A stretch of DNA of 64,000 nt, from assembly GCF_003815715.1 (NCBI RefSeq), contig NZ_CP033922.1, forward strand, positions 2,448,001 to 2,512,000. Reading direction: 5' to 3'. Below, piece after piece: positions 45,785 to 55,982 of the stretch; positions within the stretch are counted from its first letter, which is position 1, and every line of letters begins with the position of its first letter. The notes beneath the pieces are model-generated. The model saw only the letters and a list, made by a program, of their open reading frames with translations, searched no databases and was not told the origin of the DNA. The DNA comes from Chryseobacterium sp. G0162 (GTDB lineage Bacteria; Bacteroidota; Bacteroidia; Flavobacteriales; Weeksellaceae). The translations under genes were made by a program, and so were the position numbers.

Positions 45785-48373
45785 TTATTGATTTTGTGGC
45801 CTATCAGGAATACTCTTATTTCTAAATTTTGGCTTATCAGTTTTTTGTTGAGGTGTGTTGTTCATATTCACTGAAGGCTTTGGTTGTGCCTGTTTAAGAT
45901 CCTTCGGCGCTCCATTTGAGTTTCCATTGAGGTTCTCATTGGCCATTGGCTGAATATTGTTGTTTACAGGTGGAGTAGGAGCCCCCGGTTGTTGGGGAAT
46001 AGAATTCCCTTTATTATCAGTTGCCTGGAAGCTGAGATCACTTTTCAGATAATTCAGCATCTCTTTAGCTCTTATGCCTTCAGGAGTTTTGGAGTAGTTT
46101 AAGGCAATCTGTTCAAGCTGTAAGATCATTACTTCCTTCCCACTGGCTTTTCCTGTATTAAAAGCATTCAATAGGTATAATTTCGGAACTAATGCGTCTT
46201 TCGGATACTTTTGGAGTGTTTGGTCAATAACTTCTTTACTTTCCCCGAATTTCTCAGCTTCATATAACGCATAAGCTTTTTTGTATTCATTTTCAACATC
46301 CTCTGTTGATTTTACAAATGAATTGTTTTTAGGATTTCGGGCAAACTCAGCATATGAAGTATAAGGATAATCAGCTAATAGAATTTGTTTTGCTCTTTCA
46401 GCCGCCTGAGGAGTTTTCTCATAATTCATGGCAAAAATCTCATACAATGCCTGAAGCATTACCTTTTCTTCCGGTTTTACATCTACAAGGTCATACAACG
46501 TTTTCGTGGCCAGTGGAGTATTGGTAAAATAATTCTGATACATAATCCCAAGGCCTAAAGATGCAGTATCTCTGTCCTTTTTAAGAAGTGCCAGTTTACC
46601 CTGATCGGTAGGAATCTGCTCAATGTAATAAGCAGGTTCAAAACGTCTCGGATTAGCAACAGTAGTTACCCCAAGCGCTTCACTTTTCATATCCTCAATA
46701 GAAGCCATTTTCTTGGAAAAACGCCAGTTATCAGATAGAGCTCTTTCTCCCCAAACCTGTTTAAATGAAGACGTTCCTTTGCTTACCGTACCTGTATTGT
46801 TGAAATAAAAACCTTTCGTTGTTACTCCAAAATCTTCAAAAGAATTAGAATTGTTATTGGCAAAAATAGAATTGGCGTTATAATCTCCGGTATCAAATCC
46901 CTTGTTTCGCTCTGCACGTCTTCTTTCCTGTTCCTCTTTCTCCTCCTTAATCTTTAATTTGGCAATATATTTTGAGAAAAATTCTGTTCGTTGTGTATTA
47001 TCCATCTTAGCTAAAGAAAGAATACTGTCATTCTTTTTGATCAGATAATAGTTTTTAGAAATCTTTTTAATGTAGGCAGACTGATCCTGTAGTAAGATCT
47101 TTGAAGGTTCATAAGTCATTACGGCAAGAGCTGAATCATAATACGTTCCCGCACCAATATAATCATTCTTTTCAAGATAACTTTTCCCTATCTCATAATA
47201 AGCCAATCCACGAATCTGAGGATCAGAAACCTTCTCAAACAAAGACTTTCTGAAAAACTGCTGTGCTTCATCCTTTTTTCCGGCTTTATTGGCCATAAGC
47301 CCTAACGCATAGTAAAATTCATTTTTTCTGGAAGAATAAGTTCCTTTTTTACTAATCCCTTCCAGATAGTTTTTAGCTCCGTTATAATCTCCTTTACCAT
47401 TGAACGTTTTGGCAATGGCAATTTGGGATTTTACTTCAAATTCAAAATCACTGGAATACTTATAGGCTGCAGTATAGCTTTCTCTTGCTTTATCGTTTTG
47501 TCCGAGATTTTCCAGAACCTGACCTCTCAAATAAGCAATTCTGCTCTTCAGCTTTCTATTGGAATTCAGCTCAAAAGCCAAATCAAGCTCTTTCGCAGCA
47601 TCTTCCTTTTTTCCGGCATCCAAGAGTGATTCAGCATAATAAATGCTTAAAAGTTTGGAATAAGTTTTATTGATTCCATCACCCTTTAGCTTGGCAAAAG
47701 TTTCATGGGCTCTGTGGTAGTCTTTGATTTTATCATAAGCTACCCCTTGATAAATTCTGGCCAATGGAATCCTTTTATCATCCTTCATATGAGTGAAGAC
47801 ATAATTAAGTGCATCCATCGCTTCCAACGGTTTATTTCTATAAATTCTGGACTGCGCAAGAATAATATAGGCATCAAAAATCTGTTTGTTTTTTTCCTCG
47901 CCGTTTCTGGTAACAGAATATTTATTGATAGCTTTTAATGCCTTGGCTTCAGCAATTTCGAGAGTTGTTGCTCCTTTAGTTGCCGTTCCTCCATCAGGAT
48001 TAGAAGAAGTATTTCCCTGATTACTTGGCATATTTGGTATATTAGGAATTCCAGAATTTCTTCCGGAGGGTCTGTTGGCAACTTCTGCCATTTTCATGGA
48101 ATTCTCTGCAAAAGCAGTTGATTGTCCTAAGTCACTTCCTAAAGGCTGTTCTTCAAAGGTAAGAATAGGAATGTAAGGAGCATAAAAATTGTCCTTATGT
48201 CCCTTATCTCTAGCTGTAAACTCACTGTTTAAGGCATCCTTAGCATTAAACAGGGTGTTATAATATGTGGAAAATCCTTTCAATAGTTTGGAACGCTGCT
48301 CCGGCTTCTTTGTTTTGGTAGCACAGGAAGCAACAAGGCAAATCACTAAAAGGAACAATATATTCTTTTTCAT
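45785..48373 (-). CDS. porW: Type IX secretion system TPR lipoprotein PorW/SprE
   Basis: 862 aa lipoprotein (lipobox LVASC, Cys 17). The N-terminus KGFSTYYNTLFNAKDALNSE matches PorW/SprE proteins, and more than ten TPR-like units follow (EAMDALNYVFTHMKD, GDYNGAKNYLEGISKKG, YYEIGKSYLEKNDYIGAGTYYDSA). The C-terminal ~90 residues are Pro/Asn/Gln-rich and probably disordered. PorW/SprE is needed for T9SS secretion and, in gliding species, for motility. The gene is alone on its transcript. Confidence 0.88.
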   Translation of the reverse strand: MKKNILFLLVICLVASCATKTKKPEQRSKLLKGFSTYYNTLFNAKDALNSEFTARDKGHKDNFYAPYIPILTFEEQPLGSDLGQSTAFAENSMKMAEVANRPSGRNSGIPNIPNMPSNQGNTSSNPDGGTATKGATTLEIAEAKALKAINKYSVTRNGEEKNKQIFDAYIILAQSRIYRNKPLEAMDALNYVFTHMKDDKRIPLARIYQGVAYDKIKDYHRAHETFAKLKGDGINKTYSKLLSIYYAESLLDAGKKEDAAKELDLAFELNSNRKLKSRIAYLRGQVLENLGQNDKARESYTAAYKYSSDFEFEVKSQIAIAKTFNGKGDYNGAKNYLEGISKKGTYSSRKNEFYYALGLMANKAGKKDEAQQFFRKSLFEKVSDPQIRGLAYYEIGKSYLEKNDYIGAGTYYDSALAVMTYEPSKILLQDQSAYIKKISKNYYLIKKNDSILSLAKMDNTQRTEFFSKYIAKLKIKEEKEEQERRRAERNKGFDTGDYNANSIFANNNSNSFEDFGVTTKGFYFNNTGTVSKGTSSFKQVWGERALSDNWRFSKKMASIEDMKSEALGVTTVANPRRFEPAYYIEQIPTDQGKLALLKKDRDTASLGLGIMYQNYFTNTPLATKTLYDLVDVKPEEKVMLQALYEIFAMNYEKTPQAAERAKQILLADYPYTSYAEFARNPKNNSFVKSTEDVENEYKKAYALYEAEKFGESKEVIDQTLQKYPKDALVPKLYLLNAFNTGKASGKEVMILQLEQIALNYSKTPEGIRAKEMLNYLKSDLSFQATDNKGNSIPQQPGAPTPPVNNNIQPMANENLNGNSNGAPKDLKQAQPKPSVNMNNTPQQKTDKPKFRNKSIPDRPQNQ

Positions 48374-48520
48374 TATTCAATATAACTCGCTAATCTGCTT
48401 TTTATTATCAGCAGTTTGATGATTTTGTAAAAATAATAAAATTTTATAATGAATAATATTTATATTTCTTCCGGAAATATTTTATTTCATCTTTATGAGG
48501 ATCAGAAACCGCTATGATTT

Positions 48521-49084
48521 TTAATTAGCGGAGATCTCTTTTAAAATTTTGTAAACCATGTGGGTCGGAAGCCCCATAATAGTATAAAAACTACCTGTAA
48601 GGTTTTTGATTTTTGCCATTCCCAGCCATTCCTGGATACCATAACTTCCGGCTTTATCAAAAGGCTTGTAATTTTGAATATAATACTGAATTTCTTCATC
48701 AGTGATCTCATCAAAAGTCACATCAGCAACATCTGTTTCCGTAAATACCTTATCTGCAGTTTTGATGGTTATTCCAGTATATACCTGATGGGTTTTTCCT
48801 GAAAGGCTTCTGAGCATATGATAAGCATCTGCTTCATCCTTTGGCTTCCCCAGAATCTGCTGATCTATGGCAACGACAGTGTCAGCGGTCAGTAAAACTT
48901 CATCAGCTGTAAGACTTCTGAAAGCATCTGCTTTTAATTCAGCTAAATAGGCAGCAGCTTCCTCTATTTTTATAGATTCAGGAATAATTTCCTCACAGTC
49001 GATTTTTACCACTTCAAATTCAAAACCAAGGCTGGAAAGGAGTTCCTTTCTTCTTGGTGATTGTGATGCTAAAAGTAATTTCAT
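48521..49084 (-). CDS. maf: Maf family nucleotide pyrophosphatase
   Basis: 187 aa. N-terminal LLLASQSPRRKELLSSLG, the catalytic TADTVVAIDQQILGKP, and SYGIQEWLGMAKIKNLTGSF near the C-terminus. Maf proteins hydrolyse dTTP/UTP or modified nucleotides and were first linked to septum formation. It is 8 bp after the KdsC-like gene, in a three-gene minus-strand operon. Confidence 0.93.
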   Translation of the reverse strand: MKLLLASQSPRRKELLSSLGFEFEVVKIDCEEIIPESIKIEEAAAYLAELKADAFRSLTADEVLLTADTVVAIDQQILGKPKDEADAYHMLRSLSGKTHQVYTGITIKTADKVFTETDVADVTFDEITDEEIQYYIQNYKPFDKAGSYGIQEWLGMAKIKNLTGSFYTIMGLPTHMVYKILKEISAN

Positions 49085-49092
49085 AAGTAGGA

Positions 49093-49611
49093 TTATACAG
49101 ATTGTGTGTTATCATCATGCCAGTTCCCCTGAACTTTCATTACCTGTTCAATGACATCGCGTACAGCACCGCTTCCTCCTTTTATTGGAGAAATATAATC
49201 AGCTACTCCTTTTACTTCAGGAACAGCATTTTCAGGACATGCCGCAATGGCAGAGTTTTCCATGATATGAATATCCGGAAGATCATCTCCCATGGTTAGA
49301 ATCTCCTCATTTTTAAGGTTATACTTCTTTTTAAAATCTTCAAAATCTTCCATTTTATTATGGGATTTCGGATAATAGTCCTGAATACCAAGGTAATTGA
49401 TTCTATGTTTTACCATATCATCATTCCCACCTGTAATAACTCCTATTAAATAGTTGTTTTTTAGGGCTTTAACTACTGCATAGCCATCCAGTACATTCAT
49501 TACCCTGCACATATTTCCTCCTGGCATCAGATAAACACTTCCATCTGTGAAAACTCCGTCTACATCAAATACAAAGGCCTTAATATCCTTTAATTTCTCT
49601 TTATAACTCAT
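49093..49611 (-). CDS. HAD phosphatase, KdsC/YrbI type
   Basis: 172 aa. HAD motif I FVFDVDGVFTDGSVYL, motif II Thr in IGVITGGNDDMVKHR, motif III/IV in EILTMGDDLPDIHIMENS. Cap-less C0 subfamily, as in KDO-8-phosphate phosphatase, which makes KDO for lipopolysaccharide. Overlaps the DUF2520 gene by 11 bp and is followed by maf. Confidence 0.9.
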   Translation of the reverse strand: MSYKEKLKDIKAFVFDVDGVFTDGSVYLMPGGNMCRVMNVLDGYAVVKALKNNYLIGVITGGNDDMVKHRINYLGIQDYYPKSHNKMEDFEDFKKKYNLKNEEILTMGDDLPDIHIMENSAIAACPENAVPEVKGVADYISPIKGGSGAVRDVIEQVMKVQGNWHDDNTQSV

Positions 49612-50353
49612 ACATTTTTTGAATAGAATGATTCATTGTCTTATAAATGCTAAGACTTTCTTCGTCTTGTAATAATTGCTCATGTAATTCTAAAACCCTA
49701 AGATCATTTCTTACAGCCGGTCCCGTTTGAGCCATTTTAGGATCTATCTCATGAATCTTCTGAACCGTTTCATCAATCAAGGGTAAAAAATAATCAAATG
49801 GAATCTCCTGAGAATCCGAAATTTCCTTAGCTCTTGAAAAAAGATGATTCACAAAATTGCACGCAAAAACTGCAGTCAGGTGAATGTACTTTCTTTTTTC
49901 ATGATTGCTTTCCATCACATTTTTCGAAATCCTCGAAGCCAGTTCAAAGAGTATTTTTGTATCCTCTTCATTTTCAGCTTCAATGAAAAACGGAATCTTG
50001 TCGTATTCAAGTTCTTTGGATTTTGAAAAGGTTTGTAGCGGATAAAAACTTGCCTTTCTGTATTGTCCGTTCAAAGTTTCCTTTGGAAGAGAACCTGAAG
50101 TATGGGCAACCAGACAGTTATTTTTAGTAATCAATGTCGAGACTTCTCCTACAGAATTATCACTTACACAGATGATATAAAGATCTGCATCTTCAAGATG
50201 TTCCGTAGAATAAGGAATATTCAGTTCTTCAGAAATTTTACTCAATTCTTTTTCGTTCCGCCCAAAAATCTGAGCAAGGGAAATACCTTTCAGGTTGAAG
50301 GCTTTTGCCATGTGATACGCAACATTTCCGGAACCGATAATTACAATTTGCAT
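49601..50353 (-). CDS. Rossmann-fold plus DUF2520 protein
   Basis: 250 aa. N-terminal Rossmann domain (IVIIGSGNVAYHMAKAFNLKG, about 2-110) and a C-terminal helical DUF2520 domain (about 125-250). The layout resembles NADP-dependent ketopantoate/pyrroline-5-carboxylate reductases (6PGDH-like C-domain), but the substrate is unknown. First gene of the operon with the KdsC-like and maf genes. Confidence 0.88.
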   Translation of the reverse strand: MQIVIIGSGNVAYHMAKAFNLKGISLAQIFGRNEKELSKISEELNIPYSTEHLEDADLYIICVSDNSVGEVSTLITKNNCLVAHTSGSLPKETLNGQYRKASFYPLQTFSKSKELEYDKIPFFIEAENEEDTKILFELASRISKNVMESNHEKRKYIHLTAVFACNFVNHLFSRAKEISDSQEIPFDYFLPLIDETVQKIHEIDPKMAQTGPAVRNDLRVLELHEQLLQDEESLSIYKTMNHSIQKMYEL

Positions 50354-50535
50354 CTAACAAATATAAGATTTTAAGCTGAGTCGGGAAAGGAAGAGTAATA
50401 CAGAAGCTTGAAACTTAAATATAGGCACGTTTATTGCGTAACTGTCTCATATTATTTTTAATATTTATACTGAAAATTGAATAATTAATTTAACTTTCAG
50501 TTATTTTTGTAATCCAAAATAGTGAAAGGCATCTT

Positions 50536-51087
50536 ATGAAGATTAAGGACGCGGAGATTATTTCGTTGATGCAGAATCCACGGACACAGGATAAAGGTGT
50601 TCGTGCCTTGATGGATGCCTATCAAAGCAGATTGTACTGGCACATACGAAGAATTATTGTGGACGGAGATCTTGCCCAGGATACTTTGCAGGAAACTTTT
50701 ATTAAAGCTTATCAGAATTTTCATCAGTTTAAAAACGATAGCCAGTTGTATACCTGGCTGTATAGAATTGCTACCAATGAAGCTCTACAGCAGGTTAATA
50801 AACTGAAGAAAATGCAGAAAACAGATGAAGATCCGGAGTATCATATGCAAAATCTTGTAGCAGACAATGTGGAAGGAGATGCCGAAGAAATACAGCTGTT
50901 ACTGCAGAACGCCATACAAAGCCTGCCGGAAAAGCAGAAACTGGTATTTATGATGCGGTATTATGATGATTTGCCCTATGAAGAGATATCTAAAATTGTA
51001 GAGATGTCCGTAGGAACATTAAAAACAAATTATCATTATGCCAAACAGAAAATAGAAGAATATATTAAGGAAAATTACGAAAGATAA
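50536..51087 (+). CDS. ECF RNA polymerase sigma factor
   Basis: 183 aa. Sigma-2 region YQSRLYWHIRRIIVDGDL then AQDTLQETFIKAYQNFHQF, and sigma-4 helix-turn-helix SLPEKQKLVFMMRYYDDLPY with EISKIVEMSVGTLKTNYHYA. No sigma-3, so it is of the extracytoplasmic-function type. It heads a three-gene run with a single-pass membrane protein and a secreted helical protein, the usual setting for an envelope-stress sigma with its antagonist. Confidence 0.92.
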   Translation: MKIKDAEIISLMQNPRTQDKGVRALMDAYQSRLYWHIRRIIVDGDLAQDTLQETFIKAYQNFHQFKNDSQLYTWLYRIATNEALQQVNKLKKMQKTDEDPEYHMQNLVADNVEGDAEEIQLLLQNAIQSLPEKQKLVFMMRYYDDLPYEEISKIVEMSVGTLKTNYHYAKQKIEEYIKENYER

Positions 51088-51104
51088 TTTTTGACAAAAC
51101 AAAG

Positions 51105-51653
51105 ATGAAAGAGTTCGACATAGAAAAACTAGAACGTAAAAACATTTACACAGTCCCTGATAATTTGTTTGAAAATATTCAGGAGAGGGTTATGAATGAT
51201 ATAAAGGCGGAGCAAAAAGCACCAGCACCGGTCTTTAAATTAAATTGGATGTATGCAGCAGCAGCGTCACTGGCTTTGATCTTTGGAGTAACTTTTATTT
51301 ATAATTCCAATAATGATTCTGCAGATAAAGAGCTGAATTCAAAAGAGGCGTATGCGATGCATAAAGGAGAACCTCAGACGGAAGCTGAGCTTGCTTATGA
51401 AACATTGAAAGGAGATTTAACCTCTGTTGAAAATAATAATCAAACAGTTGTAAATCAGAAAAATAATACTTCTTTAGCTGTGAAAAGCGAGGGAGGAAAT
51501 GAAAAAGAAACTGTTTCACAAAAAGTAGTGAAACCAGTAAATAAAAAAGAAGAAACACGGATGAATGAATATCTGGATTCGTTCTCCAATTCTGAAATTG
51601 CAGAACTGGCAAGTAACTCGACTCAGGATGTTTATTTGGATTTATATAATTAA
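51105..51653 (+). CDS. Single-pass membrane protein, probable anti-sigma partner
   Basis: 182 aa. One membrane helix at about 47-66 (WMYAAAASLALIFGVTFIY) with a ~46-residue cytoplasmic N-terminus (EFDIEKLERKNIYTVPDNLF) and a low-complexity outer part rich in Asn, Glu and Lys. No zinc-binding HxxxCxxC anti-sigma motif, so the antagonist role rests on position: 17 bp after the sigma gene, 9 bp before the next. The last 20 residues (NSEIAELASNSTQDVYLDLY) look conserved. Confidence 0.75.
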   Translation: MKEFDIEKLERKNIYTVPDNLFENIQERVMNDIKAEQKAPAPVFKLNWMYAAAASLALIFGVTFIYNSNNDSADKELNSKEAYAMHKGEPQTEAELAYETLKGDLTSVENNNQTVVNQKNNTSLAVKSEGGNEKETVSQKVVKPVNKKEETRMNEYLDSFSNSEIAELASNSTQDVYLDLYN

Positions 51654-51662
51654 TAAAGAAAG

Positions 51663-52178
51663 ATGAAAAAGATACTATTGACGTTTTTTATTATTTATGG
51701 TTTTAGTCTTGGCTTAAATGCTCAAAGAACCGATTATGACTGGAAAAAGATGGATCCTAAACAAAGGAAGGAGGTCATCAACAATCTTTCTCCTGAAGAA
51801 AGAAAGGAACTCCTTAAAAAATTCAGGAATAATATGATCATGGATAACCTAAATGTAGATCCGGGAGATAAGGCGGAATTTACACAGCTTTATAATGAGT
51901 ATCTTGACAGTCAGAAACAGATAAAAAGTCAATTTGATCCAGGCTTTAATCCTGAAACACTATCCGATGACGAAGCGAAAGCTAAATTACAGCAAAGCTT
52001 TGAAATAGGGCAGAAGCTTTTGGATAACAGAAAAAAATACGCAGAGAAAATGCAGGAGGTAATTCCCTGTCAGAAAGTTCTGAAGTTATTTCAGTCTGAG
52101 GGTATGATGAGAGATAAAATGAACGAAAGAAAACCCCATGTACACAGTAATACTTCGGGACCTAAACAAAACCCATAA
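51663..52178 (+). CDS. Secreted helical Spy/CpxP-like protein
   Basis: 171 aa. Signal peptide KKILLTFFIIYGFSLGLNAQ. The mature protein is charged and helical (DPKQRKEVINNLSPEERKEL, FEIGQKLLDNRKKYAEKMQE), like periplasmic LTXXQ/Spy-type proteins, without an exact LTxxQ motif. Similar proteins next to flavobacterial ECF sigma genes are often called sensors of the sigma factor. It probably senses or buffers envelope stress; not proven. Confidence 0.78.
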   Translation: MKKILLTFFIIYGFSLGLNAQRTDYDWKKMDPKQRKEVINNLSPEERKELLKKFRNNMIMDNLNVDPGDKAEFTQLYNEYLDSQKQIKSQFDPGFNPETLSDDEAKAKLQQSFEIGQKLLDNRKKYAEKMQEVIPCQKVLKLFQSEGMMRDKMNERKPHVHSNTSGPKQNP

Positions 52179-52200
52179 TAGTTTATTTTTTTAATGTTGG

Positions 52201-52233
52201 ACGGCTCTTACAATTTCTTTTTGTGAGAGCCGT
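52201..52233 (+). terminator. Terminator after the sigma-factor operon
   Basis: 13-bp stem ACGGCTCTTACAA / TTGTGAGAGCCGT (one T-G pair), 7-nt loop; tail only moderately T-rich. Confidence 0.75.
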
Positions 52234-52417
52234 TTAATTATCTCTTTAAATCTATATTTTGTCGGAGAATAAAGAGATTATTATGTTGAAGAGAAATATT
52301 CCGAACAAGAGAGAGTATGATAATTCTGATGAAAATTTAAATAAATTGATACAATAAGATGATGAAAGACAATAATCTCTCGCTTTTTTTTATCTTTGCA
52401 AATTACAAGATTCTTAA

Positions 52418-54214
52418 ATGAAAAACATACGAAATTTTTGCATAATCGCTCATATCGACCACGGTAAAAGTACCCTGGCAGACCGTCTTTTGGAGTACAC
52501 GAATACCGTTACTCAAAGAGAATTACAGTCTCAGACGCTTGATGATATGGATTTGGAAAAGGAACGTGGGATTACGATTAAATCTCACGCGATCCAGATG
52601 GATTATGAATATAAAGGAGAAAAATATATTCTAAACCTGATTGATACACCGGGACACGTAGACTTTTCTTACGAAGTTTCCCGTTCTATTGCTGCCTGTG
52701 AAGGGGCGCTTCTTATTGTAGATGCTGCTCAGAGTATTCAGGCACAAACAATTAGTAACCTGTATTTAGCATTGGAAAATGATTTAACAATCATTCCGAT
52801 TTTGAATAAAATTGACCTTCCGTCTGCTAATCCTGAAGAAGTAACTGATGAGATCATGAATCTTATCGGATGCGAATATGAAGATGTATTGAGAGTTTCA
52901 GGAAAAACAGGTGAAGGAGTTCATCATTTATTGGAGCAGATCGTTGAAAGAATCCCTGCACCGGTAGGAAATCCTGACGGACCACTTCAGGCCTTGATCT
53001 TTGACTCTGTTTACAACCCATTCAGAGGGATTGAAGCTTACTTCAAAGTAGTAAACGGTAGCATTACCAAAAATGAAAAGATTAAATTCTTTGCTACAGG
53101 AAAAGAATATGGAGCTGATGAGGTAGGTACCCTGAAATTGAAGCAGGTTCCAAAGAAAACCATTCAGTGTGGAGATGTAGGTTACCTTGTTTCAGGGATT
53201 AAAGATGCCCGTGAAGTAAAAGTAGGAGATACCATTACTTCTTTCGAGAAACCTGCTGATGGACCGATTGATGGATTTGAAGAAGTAAAACCAATGGTAT
53301 TTGCTGGTATTTATCCAATTGATTCTGAGGATTTTGAAGAATTGAGATTCTCTCTTGAAAAATTAAGATTGAATGACGCTTCTTTGGTTTTTGAACCGGA
53401 AAGTTCAGCCGCTCTTGGTTTCGGTTTCCGTTGTGGATTCTTAGGAATGCTTCACATGGAAATTGTTCAGGAACGTTTGGATAGAGAGTTCAATATGAAC
53501 GTAATTACTACAGTACCTAACGTATCATACTTCGGATATACTAAAAAAGAACCTGAAGTTCCGATTCTGATCAATAACCCATCTGAAATGATGGATCCTT
53601 CTACAATGGATAGAGTAGAAGAACCTTTCATTAAGGCTTCTATCATTACAAAATCTGACTTTATTGGAGCGGTAATGACTTTATGTATTGAAAAAAGAGG
53701 AGAGATCGTTAACCAAAGTTATTTAACATCGGAAAGAGTTGAATTAATTTTCAATATGCCTTTGGCTGAGGTTGTTTTCGATTTCTATGACAGACTGAAA
53801 TCAATCTCTAAAGGATATGCATCATTCGATTACCACCCGATCGGATTTAGAGCTTCCAAGCTTGTAAAAATGGACATTCTGATCAACGGTGACATGGTAG
53901 ATGCTCTTTCATCATTGATTCACGATAGTAATGCTTACTATATTGGTAAGAGAATGTGTGAAAAGCTTCGTGAGTTGATCCCAAGACAGCAGTTTGATAT
54001 CGCTGTTCAGGCAGCATTAGGAACGAAGGTTATTGCAAGAGAAACCATCAAAGCCTTAAGAAAAGACGTTACCGCAAAATGTTACGGAGGGGATATTTCC
54101 AGAAAGCGTAAGCTATTGGAAAAGCAGAAAGAAGGTAAAAAGAAAATGAAACAGATCGGAAGAGTAGAAGTACCACAGTCTGCGTTTATGGCTGTATTAA
54201 AGCTTAATGACTAA
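52418..54214 (+). CDS. lepA: Elongation factor 4 (LepA)
   Basis: 598 aa, standard LepA length. G1 [15 protein letters not shown]3 [16 protein letters not shown]4 [12 protein letters not shown]; then EF-G-like domains II, III and V and the LepA-specific C-terminal domain ([24 protein letters not shown] stretch). GTPase that acts on ribosomes in initiation or back-translocation. Single gene with a terminator. Confidence 0.97.
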   Translation: MKNIRNFCIIAHIDHGKSTLADRLLEYTNTVTQRELQSQTLDDMDLEKERGITIKSHAIQMDYEYKGEKYILNLIDTPGHVDFSYEVSRSIAACEGALLIVDAAQSIQAQTISNLYLALENDLTIIPILNKIDLPSANPEEVTDEIMNLIGCEYEDVLRVSGKTGEGVHHLLEQIVERIPAPVGNPDGPLQALIFDSVYNPFRGIEAYFKVVNGSITKNEKIKFFATGKEYGADEVGTLKLKQVPKKTIQCGDVGYLVSGIKDAREVKVGDTITSFEKPADGPIDGFEEVKPMVFAGIYPIDSEDFEELRFSLEKLRLNDASLVFEPESSAALGFGFRCGFLGMLHMEIVQERLDREFNMNVITTVPNVSYFGYTKKEPEVPILINNPSEMMDPSTMDRVEEPFIKASIITKSDFIGAVMTLCIEKRGEIVNQSYLTSERVELIFNMPLAEVVFDFYDRLKSISKGYASFDYHPIGFRASKLVKMDILINGDMVDALSSLIHDSNAYYIGKRMCEKLRELIPRQQFDIAVQAALGTKVIARETIKALRKDVTAKCYGGDISRKRKLLEKQKEGKKKMKQIGRVEVPQSAFMAVLKLND

Positions 54215-54227
54215 TTTGTTATAAAAT

Positions 54228-54256
54228 AACCCCCGCTTCAAACTGAGACGGGGGTT
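54228..54256. terminator. Bidirectional terminator after lepA
   Basis: AACCCCCG / CGGGGGTT stem with a 13-nt loop, then a T-run; also serves the convergent DUF1579 gene. Confidence 0.82.
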
Positions 54257-54262
54257 TTTATT

Positions 54263-54904
54263 TTACTTTTTACGGGTGAATTTTATTTCCATTGTTTTCA
54301 TTTCCTTTCCTGTTTTCGGATTAGGTCCGTACATCTCTAAAGTATGGTTGTTATCATCAGTGAATATATAGACTTCTCTTACTTCACATTCTTTTCCAGG
54401 TCGGCTTGGATCCGTCATTTTGCCCTTAAAATCAATTGATTTTTTACTAGGGTTCCAATCTCCTTCTGCATGCATTAGGCCTGTTCCCATATTGTCAATC
54501 CATGTACTTACAAATTTTTTCTTGGCATTGTCATATCCCATAATACTCATTCCTTCAAATGGCATTCCCATGAAGTTTCCTTTGTAATTACTTACCTGAT
54601 AACGTCCATCAAAGATCATTTTATTAGTACATTCAGAGGTACTGGTAGCTGCCTTTCCACTGTCATCCATCCACATACTCGTAGAACCCGTCCAGTTTCC
54701 GTCAAATTTCGCCAGCATTTTATGCATATCGCCAGGCGTTGCAAAGTCCATCCATGCCTTAGTTGCTGTGGCAGAATCTACAGGTTTCCATTCAGATGTT
54801 GTGGCAGAATCATTTTTATCAGAATAATCTGAAGCTTTTGTTTTTCCTTTCTCACAAGCTGTACATAAAAAAGCTAGAGAAATGATTGCTAGTAAATTTT
54901 TCAT
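54263..54904 (-). CDS. DUF1579 lipoprotein
   Basis: 213 aa. Lipobox LAFLCTAC (Cys 17). The mature part has DUF1579-type features: LAKFDGNWTGSTSMWMDDSG, FDGRYQVSNYKGNFMGMPFE, and TDDNNHTLEMYGPNPKTGKE. Probably a beta-barrel-like periplasmic domain; function unknown. Divergent from the Nudix regulator gene. Confidence 0.87.
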   Translation of the reverse strand: MKNLLAIISLAFLCTACEKGKTKASDYSDKNDSATTSEWKPVDSATATKAWMDFATPGDMHKMLAKFDGNWTGSTSMWMDDSGKAATSTSECTNKMIFDGRYQVSNYKGNFMGMPFEGMSIMGYDNAKKKFVSTWIDNMGTGLMHAEGDWNPSKKSIDFKGKMTDPSRPGKECEVREVYIFTDDNNHTLEMYGPNPKTGKEMKTMEIKFTRKK

Positions 54905-54994
54905 AAATATTTAATTTTAAGTTGGTTATGATGATAACTTAAAGGTATGAACTTTTATTATATATAAAATCTTTTTTATTCTCATGATAAATTG

Positions 54995-55019
54995 TAGTTT
55001 TGCGTATTCGTAACGCAAA
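54995..55019 (+). promoter_or_regulatory. -7 element and palindromic operator before the Nudix regulator
   Basis: -7 element TAGTTTTG (54995-55002) overlaps a perfect inverted repeat TTTGCGT-N7-ACGCAAA (54999-55019). The arms recur before the NADAR gene. The likely ligand-controlled protein is the Nudix/NrtR-like product itself. Confidence 0.65.
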
Positions 55020-55026
55020 TAAATTT

Positions 55027-55722
55027 ATGGAGTCTCCAAAAAAATTACAGGATATCAAAGTGGCTGTAGATGCAGTCATTTTCGGGTATTTCGATAAAAA
55101 AGATCTTCAAATCCTTCTGATTAAAAGAAATATTGAACCTTTTAAAGGGGGTTGGGCGCTTCCGGGTGGACTGGTTCTGGATGATGAAAACCTTGATGAT
55201 GCTGTAAAAAGAGAGCTACATGAAGAGGCTGGAATAAAGCCCGATTTTTTAGAACAACTCTATACATTTGGTAACGTAGGCCGTGATCCGAGAAACAGAG
55301 TGGTTTCTGTGGCTTATCTGGGGTTGGTGAACCCTTCTTATCATGAACTCTTTGCTGACTCTGATGCAGATGATGCGCAGTGGTTCAGTGTAAATCAACT
55401 TCCTTTAGTGGCTTTTGACCACAAAAATATCATTGATATTGCTCTAAAAAGGCTTCGTACCAAAATTCAATATCAACCGATCGGCTTTAATCTTCTCAAT
55501 GAAGAATTCCCTTTTTCAGACCTTGAAAACCTTTATAAAACCATCGTAGGACAGGAAATAGACCGAAGAAATTTCCGCAAAAAAATCATGAGCTACGGAT
55601 TGCTTAATGAAACCAACAACGTTAAAAAAGAAGGAAGTGGAAGGCCCGGAAAACTCTTTACTTTCAATCAGGAGAAATATAAAGAACTGGAAGAACAGGG
55701 ATTCTACTTCGAGATCAAATAG
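55027..55722 (+). CDS. NrtR-like Nudix transcriptional regulator
   Basis: 231 aa from the ATG at 55027; an in-frame TTG at 55000 lies inside the operator. The Nudix domain (about 10-140) has a complete Nudix box at 48-70 (GLVLDDE, RELHEEAGI), so it may still hydrolyse its ligand. The C-terminal ~80 residues (DRRNFRKKIMSYGLL, GSGRPGKLFTF) are the winged helix of NrtR regulators, which bind ADP-ribose and control NAD genes. A hairpin follows at 55749-55786. As the first gene of an ADP-ribose-themed island, it is the likely regulator of that island. Confidence 0.9.
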   Translation: MESPKKLQDIKVAVDAVIFGYFDKKDLQILLIKRNIEPFKGGWALPGGLVLDDENLDDAVKRELHEEAGIKPDFLEQLYTFGNVGRDPRNRVVSVAYLGLVNPSYHELFADSDADDAQWFSVNQLPLVAFDHKNIIDIALKRLRTKIQYQPIGFNLLNEEFPFSDLENLYKTIVGQEIDRRNFRKKIMSYGLLNETNNVKKEGSGRPGKLFTFNQEKYKELEEQGFYFEIK

Positions 55723-55748
55723 TTTTAAAACTACAAATTATACTTAAA

Positions 55749-55786
55749 ATCAAGTGGTCGGCTCAAATTGAGTCGACCATTTTGAT
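55749..55786 (+). terminator. Terminator after the Nudix regulator
   Basis: Long imperfect stem: ATCAAgTGGTCGgCTC pairs with GAGtCGACCAtTTTGAT, with a 5-nt loop. Confidence 0.7.
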
Positions 55787-55982
55787 TGTTCATGGGGAAC
55801 GCAGATGAAATAAGAAATGCCATAATAAGCGAATTCTTTCTATGGGCAGTTTATTAACTCCGGTAATCGTAAATTATTGAACAAAAAGTATTTATATTTT
55901 GTCAGGTATTGCAAAGTAATAAAATTCTGAATAAATTTTACTATCTGATAATCAGTAATTCATGTATATTAGTGTAAAATAA

